The notes under the pieces: generated by a model
What the model was told of the DNA's origin: nothing
Databases searched by the model: none
Seen by the model: the letters and a program-made list of their open reading frames with translations, nothing else
Origin: CAVSWN01 sp046728115
GTDB lineage: Bacteria; Acidobacteriota; Vicinamibacteria; Vicinamibacterales; CAVVIG01
NCBI GenBank assembly: GCA_046728115.1
Contig: JBKPDW010000417.1
Location: 1-11,008 of the forward strand
Reading direction: 5' to 3'
Length of the DNA stretch: 11,008 nt
Position numbers and translations under genes: made by a program
Shown: in pieces, positions 6,402-11,008 of the stretch
Position numbering within the stretch: position 1 is the first letter of the stretch
How the letters are laid out: every line of letters begins with the position of its first letter

Positions 6402-6922
6402 ATGATGAAAGACCGGACCATAGCGTCGACACATCGGCTGCGAGCGCTGGCTGCCCCTTTCAATTGCCAGCGCCGGCCGCCGCTCCGGCCCTCACGGACG
6501 ATCAACTGGGCCAGATTCTCAGCGAAGCCGAGAAGTATCTATGTGAACTCTTCCAGCGGAAGTGCCGTGTGCCGTTCATCGTTGAGAAAGAGTTTGTGTC
6601 TCGCGGCTTCGCATGGAAGGTGCTGGACCAGCGACTGTTGATGTACGAGTCCGCCAAGACCCACAGCGGTCGACTGCACACAAAGGTGTACAGCCACTGC
6701 TCGATGTTCGACCAGATCTACATGCCGGCTCTGAACAGGTTTAGCGCGTTTCTCGACCAGACCGGGCGCGGCAACTACTCACTGTTCATCTACGACGGGG
6801 AACTCCTGCCCGACTTGCAGCTCGAAGAGATCGCTGCCGGCGAGGGGGATGTCATCGTCTTGCATCATCAGGAGCTCGCTGCTCTGATTGATTCAAATTT
6901 CACGATGCTGAGAGCGGCATGA
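6402..6922 (+). CDS. Unrecognised protein, 5' end broken by a frameshift near 6460
   Basis: The body, open from TTG 6464 to TGA 6920-6922, encodes about 152 residues: an alanine/proline linker, LTDDQLGQILSEAEKYLCEL, a KCRVPFIVEKEFVSRGFAWK segment, and a C-terminal half with FDQIYMPALNRFSAFL, SLFIYDGELLPDLQLEEI and GEGDVIVLHHQELAALID. TTG 6464 has no ribosome binding site. A better start lies at ATG 6402/6405 (MMKDRTIASTHRLRALAAPF), after GAGGAGAAGGACGAGAGA, in a different frame. Adding one base in the CCCCTTTC tract (6454-6461) joins this start to QLPAPAAAPA, giving a natural protein of about 173 residues. I know no family for it. It looks soluble with two cysteines. The stop overlaps the next ATG as ATGA, suggesting translational coupling. 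Either decayed or mis-sequenced at one base. Confidence 0.6.
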
Positions 6923-7071
6923 ACCTGACCAGGCTGGACGTCTCGCTGGAACAGTACGAGGTCGGGCTGTCTGGCGCCGTGCCCGACCGAAAAGATTGGT
7001 CGGAGCCCGCGATGGACCGCGGGCGGCACTTTCCGCAAGTGCCGAATGCGCATCGCAACCCCGACGTCTAG
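6919..7071 (+). CDS. 50-codon ORF overlapping the previous gene; probably a truncated gene
   Basis: The ATG at 6919 shares ATGA with the preceding stop, the usual arrangement of co-translated bacterial genes. The product starts MNLTRLDVSLEQYEVGLSGA and continues VPDRKDWSEPAMDRG, which reads like the beginning of a Rossmann-type domain (hydrophobic strand then G-x-S-G). After about residue 36 the sequence loses character (RHFPQVPNAHRNP) and stops with TAG at 7069. The stretch after it gives no continuation in any frame. I suspect the amino-terminal part of a larger protein, possibly of the SLOG/Rossmann type, cut by a recombination junction or frameshift. The family suggestion is weak. Confidence 0.45.
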   Translation: MNLTRLDVSLEQYEVGLSGAVPDRKDWSEPAMDRGRHFPQVPNAHRNPDV

Positions 7072-7440
7072 CGGCAAGGATTTGGCTGTGGCATAGACCT
7101 GTCCGTCGGCTGATCGATGACCGTGCGAAGGTAGACCGGCGAAAACGTTCGGAAACTGTGTCGGCGGGCCGCTGGCACCTCTCGGCGGGCCTTCCACCAG
7201 TCGTCAACGGTCACGGTATGTCGTGACCGACAGCAGAAGTGTGGGCCCAACGCGCACGCCGTTGCGGTTTACGCGGCGGCCTGTCCGAAGTCGGGCTCGC
7301 TGATTGGGTGCCGCCGTGGTTCCGGCTCTCGGGTGACCTGCAGATTCTTTGCCCGAACTGGCCGCCGGTGGATACCGCCATCGTCCCAGCCGCGAGGGCT
7401 GAGGGTGGTGTTCTACGAAACCGACGCTAAGCACCCAGGA
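7072..7440. other. Non-coding junction region before the truncated arylsulfatase
   Basis: No convincing gene is seen on either strand. In-frame extension of the sulfatase frame back to 7333 gives an arginine- and proline-rich stretch unlike any sulfatase. TCGGCGGGCC occurs as a direct repeat at 7161-7170 and 7182-7191. GAAACTGTGT near 7152-7160 resembles the repeats at 8651-8671. The missing N-terminal half of the arylsulfatase is not present here. Confidence 0.4.
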
Positions 7441-8295
7441 GTGCACCATGACGGATTCGTCTGGCTCAACACCAGTCGCATGCATCTGTATACCCACCTC
7501 AATGAGAAGTGGCGGTACGCCGCCGAGAAGTACACACATGAGGACGACATCCACGGCAGCGGCATGCTCCAGCACGATCACGATATCGGTCTGGCGCTCG
7601 ACTTCCTTGATAAGAATGGCCTCGCGGAAAACACGATCGTCTGGTATTCCACCGACAACGGGCCCGAACACTCGTCGTGGCCACACGGCGGCACCACGCC
7701 ATGGCGTGGCGAGAAGATGACGACCTATGAGGGCGGTGTGCGAGTGCTCTCAATGCTACGCTGGCCGGCCGCGATCAAGGCGGGACAGATCCTCAACGGC
7801 ATCCAAGCGCATCAGGACATGTTTACCAGTTTCGCGGCCGCAGCCGGCGTGCCGGACGTCGTTGAACAGATGCTGAAGGAAAAGAAGCAGTACATCGACG
7901 GGGTCAACAATCTCGATTACTGGACGGGCAAATCGTCCGAAAGCGCCCGTGGGAACTTCCTGTACTACTACGAAGGAAAGCTGTCGGCCATTCGCATGGG
8001 CCCGTGGAAGTTCCTCTTCTCGACCAAGGAGGACTACTACGCAAACCTGGTGTCTCGGACCGCGCCGATCGTGTTCAACATCCGCAGTGATCCGTTCGAA
8101 AGTTACGACAGCACCGACTCGTTTGGTCACCTGGGTCAGAAGGTGTCGTGGATCTTTGAACCCATGACCGAGTTGCTCGAGGCGCATTTGAAGACGCTGG
8201 CTCAGTATCCGCCGGTGCAGGGCGGCACGTCGTTCGACCTGTCCAACGTCGTGGGCGATTTCCTTGAGAAAGCGAGAATGGCAACTGCTCAGTGA
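7441..8295 (+). pseudogene. Arylsulfatase (type I sulfatase), C-terminal part only
   Basis: The frame is open from 7333, but homology-like sequence begins only at about 7456 with FVWLNTSRMHLYTHL. That is the segment of type I (formylglycine) sulfatases carrying a catalytic histidine. It continues with IVWYSTDNGPE (the metal-binding D-N-G at about 7654), GGTTPWRGEKMTTYEGGVR (catalytic-lysine region), then a normal C-terminal domain ending at TGA 8293-8295, about 280 residues. Full enzymes of this type have roughly 500 to 560 residues. The N-terminal half, with the C/S-x-P-x-R nucleophile motif and the D-D-x-G metal site, is absent from the window, and no ribosome binding site precedes 7441, so it cannot be an active sulfatase as it stands. 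It hints at sulfate-ester use alongside the intact alkyl sulfatase at 2522. Confidence 0.82.
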
Positions 8296-8340
8296 GGAGG
8301 AGCTGGGCACGCTTGGGTGAGTTCCGACGAGTCCACAGGG

Positions 8341-8491
8341 GGCGAGTCCGATGTGCTCTTCCGCTGCGGTCCCGACAAGTCGCTGTTCGCGAAGAAGACT
8401 TGGCGGTTACGCGTACCTGCGACTCTACGATCTGCTCGAACCCTCCTACGACCGTTTGTGGGCAGTGCCGGACATCGAGAAGGTGGAATAA
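8341..8491 (+). pseudogene. C-terminal remnant of a DUF1254/DUF1214-type protein
   Basis: From 8341 one frame reads ESDVLFRCGPDKSLFAKKTW. After a shift of one base near 8404 the next frame reads GYAYLRLYDLLEPSYDRLW and ends PDIEKVE with TAA at 8489. DUF1254/DUF1214 proteins end with a segment of the form G-Y-x-x-x-x-R-L-Y-x-P-x-E-P-x-x-D-x-x-W-x-P-x-D-I-E-x-V, preceded by D-x-Y-F-G-P, which this matches in order and at the C-terminal stop. The rest of the protein (usually over 400 residues) is absent. It lies 45 bases after the sulfatase stop. The assignment is from recalled family pattern. Confidence 0.5.
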
Positions 8492-8521
8492 TCCGGTGAT
8501 TGCTCAGCGTGACAGTAACGT

Positions 8522-8550
8522 GACTACGCAGTAGTCCGCTATGTAGCGGA
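8522..8550. repeat. Two overlapping perfect hairpins
   Basis: GACTAC-GCA-GTAGTC (8522-8536) and TCCGCTA-TG-TAGCGGA (8535-8550) are both perfect inverted repeats that share the two bases 8535-8536, so they compete at their edge. They lie 31 bases after the stop of the DUF1254-type remnant. They have no T-run, so a classical terminator is unlikely; a recombination site or a decayed regulatory structure is possible. Confidence 0.45.
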
Positions 8551-8650
8551 AGTCGCTTGGCCGATCCAGCCGGTAAGCGATTCAATAGTACGACACCCAT
8601 CCGGCCCGCACCGAGGAACACTGCGGAGTACTTGAACAAGTCCCGCTCAG

Positions 8651-8671
8651 AACTGTGTAGAAACTGTGTAA
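8651..8671 (+). repeat. Tandem AAYTGTGTAR repeats, possible integrase arm-type sites
   Basis: AACTGTGTAG (8651-8660) and AACTGTGTAA (8662-8671) are direct repeats with an 11-base period, about one helical turn. A third copy, AATTGTGTAA, lies at 8890-8899 in the same orientation, on the other side of the tRNA-Ser half. Direct repeats of about ten bases around a tRNA-derived core are how tyrosine-recombinase attachment sites are organised, hence the suggestion. No integrase gene is in the window. Confidence 0.4.
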
Positions 8672-8804
8672 GGTCGCCCCGGAACCGCCGACAAACACCG
8701 ACGTTTACGGGTTCACATCGGGAAGCATTCTGTGGCGGGATGTCGTTGAATCGATTGCGCGAAGAGGTGTTTCAGTATCACTCGGTAAGCGTCGCCGGAA
8801 TCGT

Positions 8805-8843
8805 TTTCCAAGCGTGCTCCTTCAACCACTCGGACATCTCTCC
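8805..8843 (-). tRNA. 5' half of tRNA-Ser(GGA), broken after the anticodon loop
   Basis: Read on the minus strand: acceptor 5' strand GGAGAGA (8843-8837), TG, D-arm TCCGAGTGGTTGAAGGA (8834-8818), G, anticodon stem CACGC (8816-8812), and loop TTGGAAA (8811-8805) with anticodon GGA at 8809-8807. Every position fits a bacterial tRNA-Ser. The next bases are ACGAT where GCGTG is needed to close the anticodon stem. No long variable arm, T-arm (GTTCRA) or TCTCTCC acceptor strand follows within the next few hundred bases. It is therefore not a functional tRNA gene but a half, as left at an integration or deletion junction in the anticodon loop. The alternative of an intron-split tRNA would need the 3' half further to the left, which I do not find in the window. 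Confidence 0.75.
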
Positions 8844-9273
8844 CTTTAGAATCAATCACTTGTGAGCCCACAACGATCGCGACGAGCCGAATTGTGTAAG
8901 ATCTCCTAATCTGATGTGCCGCGATCACTTACGGGCGTTTCCAGTATAGCCGTCGCCGACACATTGAGTGATCGACATTGACGGGGGTCTCGCGGCCGGA
9001 TTGCGCCCATCAGCGCAGGCGTTGCCGCACTGAGCAGTTGAAGGACTGCCTGGAGCTACGGTCGTTGGACAGATGCCTACGGTATTCCGTGTGCTGGCCT
9101 GTTTCATAGGCTCCTGCGCCATCAGATATCGACGTTTTCTGGCCGAAAAGACCGTGCCGGCTCAATGTTCTTCACAGGTGCCACCTGGCCGCAGTCTTGC
9201 GGTTGAGTTGGGTTGGGAGAGGTGCGAATCCTAGCTGCACCGCTGCAGGCGCGAAATCGACTGGAACACCACT

Positions 9274-10833
9274 ATGACGGCTATGAAGACCCTGTGTACG
9301 CGATCTGGCGTCCGCCTCGGAGGTGTCGCCCTGCTGGCGCTAACAACCGCCGCCACGGCTTGCACCGGTCGGCAGCAGGAGACGCCTCCGGCGACGACGA
9401 CTGCGGAAAGCCCCTCCGCGGCCGACGCGCCCATCCCGGACACCGCCTCGCCGCTCGATGCCCTCCCGGAAGCGGTGCGGCTCGTGGCGGACAAGCCGTT
9501 CACCGGAGACTTCGACGAGATCGTCAAGCGCCGCGCGATTCGCGTGGGCGTGACGTTCAACCGCACGCACTATTTCATCGACAAGGGGCAAGAGCGTGGG
9601 TTGACGTACGAGGCCCTCAAGTCGTTCGAGAACGATCTGAATGCGGACCTCAAAACGGGCAACCTCAAGGTGCATGTGGTGATCGTGCCGATGTCGCGCG
9701 ATCTGCTGGCTCCATCCCTCTTGAAGGGCAAGGTGGACATGATCGCGGCGATGGTGACGGTCAGGCCCGAACTGGAGGCGATCGCCGCCTTCTCCGAGCC
9801 GACGCGCACCAACGTGAGCCAGGTGGTCGTCACCGGGCCTGGAGCGCCGGCGATTGCCTCGGTCGACGATCTGGCCGGCCAGGCGGTGTTTGTCCGGAAA
9901 GTGAGCGCGTATTTCGACAGCATCACCAAGCTGAACGCGCAGTTGAAAGCACGCGGCAAACCCGTCGTGATCATCGACGAAGCTCCCGACGTGCTCGAAG
10001 ACGACGACATCCTCGAAATGGTCAACGCCGGTCTCGCCCCGATCACGGTCGTGGACGACTATCTGGCCGAGTTCTGGGGGCAGGTGTTCACCGGCATCAC
10101 CGTTCACAAAGACGTCGCCGTGCGTACCGGTGGCCGCCTGGCCGTCGCGTTTCGCAAAGACAATCCCAAGCTCCGCGAGGCCGTCAACGACTGGATCCGG
10201 AAGCACCAGAAAGGCGACGCCTTTCGGAACACCATCGAGCGCCGCTATCTCCAGAGCGTCAAGTACGTGAAAAACGCCGCGGCTGACGCCGAGCGGCAGA
10301 AGCTCGCGGCGGTAGGCGAGATCTTCAAGAAGTACGGGGCGGAGTACAAGGTCGACTACCTGCTGATGGCCGCGCAGGGCTACCAGGAATCGACGCTGGA
10401 CCAGAACGTCAAGAGTCCCGTGGGCGCGATCGGCGTGATGCAGGTCATGCCGCCAACCGGGAAGGAACTGAACGTCGGCAACATCTCCGAGGTCGAGCCG
10501 AACATCCACGCAGGCGTGAAGTACATGCGCTTCATGATGGACCAGTACTTCAAGGACGAGCCCATGGACGACCTGAACAAAACGCTGATGACCTTCGCCG
10601 CCTACAACGCGGGACCCGGACGCCTGCGACAGCTCCGGCGTGAAACGGAGAAGCGAGGCCTCGATCCCAATCTCTGGTTCAACAACGTCGAACGCGTCGC
10701 CTCAGAGCGGATCGGTCGCGAAACGGTCACGTACGTGAGCAACATTTACAAGTACTACATCACCTACCGTCTGGTCAGCGATCAGCGGAATCGACGTGAA
10801 GCGGCGAGGGCGGAGGTCGGGAAGCGCAAGTGA
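9274..10833 (+). CDS. mltF: MltF-like lipoprotein lytic transglycosylase (SBP_bac_3 + SLT)
   Basis: 519 residues, the same size as E. coli MltF (518). Start ATG 9274, with GGA eight bases upstream; ATG 9283 is an alternative without a ribosome binding site. A lipoprotein signal runs to the lipobox ATAC30, followed by a proline/threonine-rich linker (about 31-70). Residues about 80-320 form a family-3 solute-binding domain (AIRVGVTFNRTHYFIDKG at 88-105, then the KGKVDMIAAMVTVRPE and FSEP segments). Residues about 345-480 form the SLT domain: catalytic E372 in AAQGYQESTLDQ, SPVGAIGVMQVMP (381-393), NIHAGVKYM and TFAAYNAGPGRLRQL (440-454). It cleaves the MurNAc-GlcNAc bond of peptidoglycan to 1,6-anhydro products from the outer membrane's inner face. 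The binding domain would sense muropeptides, by analogy with MltF. Intact and convergent with the barrel gene at the window end. Confidence 0.92.
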   Translation: MTAMKTLCTRSGVRLGGVALLALTTAATACTGRQQETPPATTTAESPSAADAPIPDTASPLDALPEAVRLVADKPFTGDFDEIVKRRAIRVGVTFNRTHYFIDKGQERGLTYEALKSFENDLNADLKTGNLKVHVVIVPMSRDLLAPSLLKGKVDMIAAMVTVRPELEAIAAFSEPTRTNVSQVVVTGPGAPAIASVDDLAGQAVFVRKVSAYFDSITKLNAQLKARGKPVVIIDEAPDVLEDDDILEMVNAGLAPITVVDDYLAEFWGQVFTGITVHKDVAVRTGGRLAVAFRKDNPKLREAVNDWIRKHQKGDAFRNTIERRYLQSVKYVKNAAADAERQKLAAVGEIFKKYGAEYKVDYLLMAAQGYQESTLDQNVKSPVGAIGVMQVMPPTGKELNVGNISEVEPNIHAGVKYMRFMMDQYFKDEPMDDLNKTLMTFAAYNAGPGRLRQLRRETEKRGLDPNLWFNNVERVASERIGRETVTYVSNIYKYYITYRLVSDQRNRREAARAEVGKRK

Positions 10834-10868
10834 TTCCCGCTTCCACAGGCGAAGCGTCCGGTCGGGAA
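10834..10868. terminator. Possible weak hairpin between convergent genes
   Basis: CGCTTC (10838-10843) and GAAGCG (10851-10856) pair around a seven-base loop directly after the MltF-like stop, and TTCCC (10834-10838) can add outer pairing with GGGAA (10864-10868). No T-run follows on either strand, so it would at best be a weak or Rho-assisted bidirectional terminator. Confidence 0.3.
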
Positions 10869-10888
10869 GGTCAACGCGGGAACTCGAA

Positions 10889-11008
10889 TCAGAAGTACAG
10901 GTTCAGCACCGTTCCGATGGCATACACCTGCCGGTTGTGATCGCCACCGGTGTCGTGCTGGTAGTCGAAGTACCCTTCGAGTTCGACGCGCCGGTTGAGG
11001 GGAAACGC
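10889..11008 (-). CDS. C-terminal end of an outer-membrane beta-barrel protein (partial)
   Basis: The minus strand from the window end is open for 39 codons to the TGA at 10891-10889. It reads FPLNRRVELEGYFDYQHDTG, then DHNRQVYAIGTVLNLYF. The alternating hydrophobic/polar pattern gives two transmembrane strands, and the last residues (TVLNLYF, terminal phenylalanine preceded by tyrosine) are the classical beta-signal recognised by the BAM complex. This shows a Gram-negative outer membrane. Family and start lie outside the window; its role is unknown. Confidence 0.75.
   Translation of the reverse strand, partial: AFPLNRRVELEGYFDYQHDTGGDHNRQVYAIGTVLNLYF

Larger units (their letters stand above)
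8492..9273. other. Long gene-free region with hairpins, short repeats and a half tRNA
   Basis: No ORF on either strand has a credible start, length or family resemblance. The minus-strand frame at 8713-8928 is simply the translation of the tRNA piece. Contents that can be seen: overlapping hairpins at 8522-8550, AAYTGTGTAR repeats at 8651, 8662 and 8890, a tRNA-Ser 5' half at 8805-8843 on the minus strand, and an inverted repeat GATCGCG (8875-8881) / CGCGATC (8920-8926). The stretch 8930-9273 holds nothing I recognise; the MltF-like promoter must lie here, but no clear -35/-10 pair stands out. Confidence 0.5.

Noticed and set aside
8713..8928. Minus-strand 71-residue ORF containing VRVVEGARLEND
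   Set aside because: This is the translation of the tRNA-Ser 5' half and flanking DNA, not a protein gene.
9210..9240. T-arm-like GGTGCGAATCCTAG and GGGAGAGG as a possible 3' half of the broken tRNA
   Set aside because: The pairing is incomplete and it lies on the wrong side of the 5' half for a split tRNA; judged coincidental.
9213..10286. Long plus-strand ORF of 357 codons overlapping the MltF-like gene
   Set aside because: Arginine/glycine-rich out-of-frame reading of the transglycosylase gene, which has clear domains in the other frame.
9340..10509. Minus-strand ORF of 389 codons
   Set aside because: Antisense shadow of the MltF-like gene in GC-rich DNA; no family resemblance or ribosome binding site.
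1..11008. CRISPR array, intact insertion sequence or defence system
   Set aside because: No regularly spaced repeats, no complete transposase and no nuclease, methylase or reverse-transcriptase motifs were found on either strand.

Overview
The window is GC-rich bacterial DNA with strong G/C preference at third codon positions and GGAGG-type ribosome binding sites. The gene set is a lipoprotein lytic transglycosylase of MltF type, a C-terminal outer-membrane beta-barrel fragment, a Haem_bd-type CxxCH protein, an exported alkyl-sulfatase-like MBL enzyme and small stress-type membrane and coiled-coil proteins. This points to a Gram-negative soil or environmental bacterium. Acidobacteriota (Vicinamibacteria-like) is my best guess, from general resemblance only; no rRNA or marker gene is present to confirm it.

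Layout. (1) 1-2300, plus strand: the 3' end of a DUF998-type membrane protein, an antibiotic-biosynthesis-monooxygenase-like gene broken by two compensating frameshifts, a haem-binding-domain protein, a CoA-binding-domain protein, and the first codons of a truncated gene that run into a scrap of an IS3-type OrfA. (2) 2522-3871, plus: an intact secreted alkyl-sulfatase-type metallo-hydrolase, followed by a scrap resembling a P-type ATPase. (3) 4069-5902, minus: a coiled-coil protein with 14-residue repeats, a 50-residue two-helix membrane protein (lmo0937/DUF5670 type) and a GNAT acetyltransferase. (4) 6084-7071, plus: a small helical protein, an unrecognised gene with a frameshift near its 5' end, and a 50-codon ORF overlapping its stop by ATGA. 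(5) 7441-8491, plus: the C-terminal part of an arylsulfatase without its catalytic N-terminus, then the C-terminus of a DUF1254/DUF1214-type protein. (6) 8492-9273: almost 800 bases without a convincing gene, holding two overlapping hairpins, three copies of an AAYTGTGTAR repeat and the exact 5' half of a tRNA-Ser(GGA) on the minus strand. (7) 9274-11008: an intact MltF-like transglycosylase and, convergent to it, the end of an outer-membrane barrel protein.

The striking property is the mosaic structure. Long intact genes (alkyl sulfatase, GNAT, MltF-like) alternate with short, recognisable pieces of other genes (IS3 OrfA, P-type ATPase, arylsulfatase, DUF1254, tRNA-Ser half) and with frameshifted genes. 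Because the long genes carry no indels, local gene decay or repeated illegitimate or site-specific recombination is a better explanation than uniformly poor sequence, although assembly error is not excluded. I see no complete defence system, CRISPR array, intact transposon or integrase in the window.
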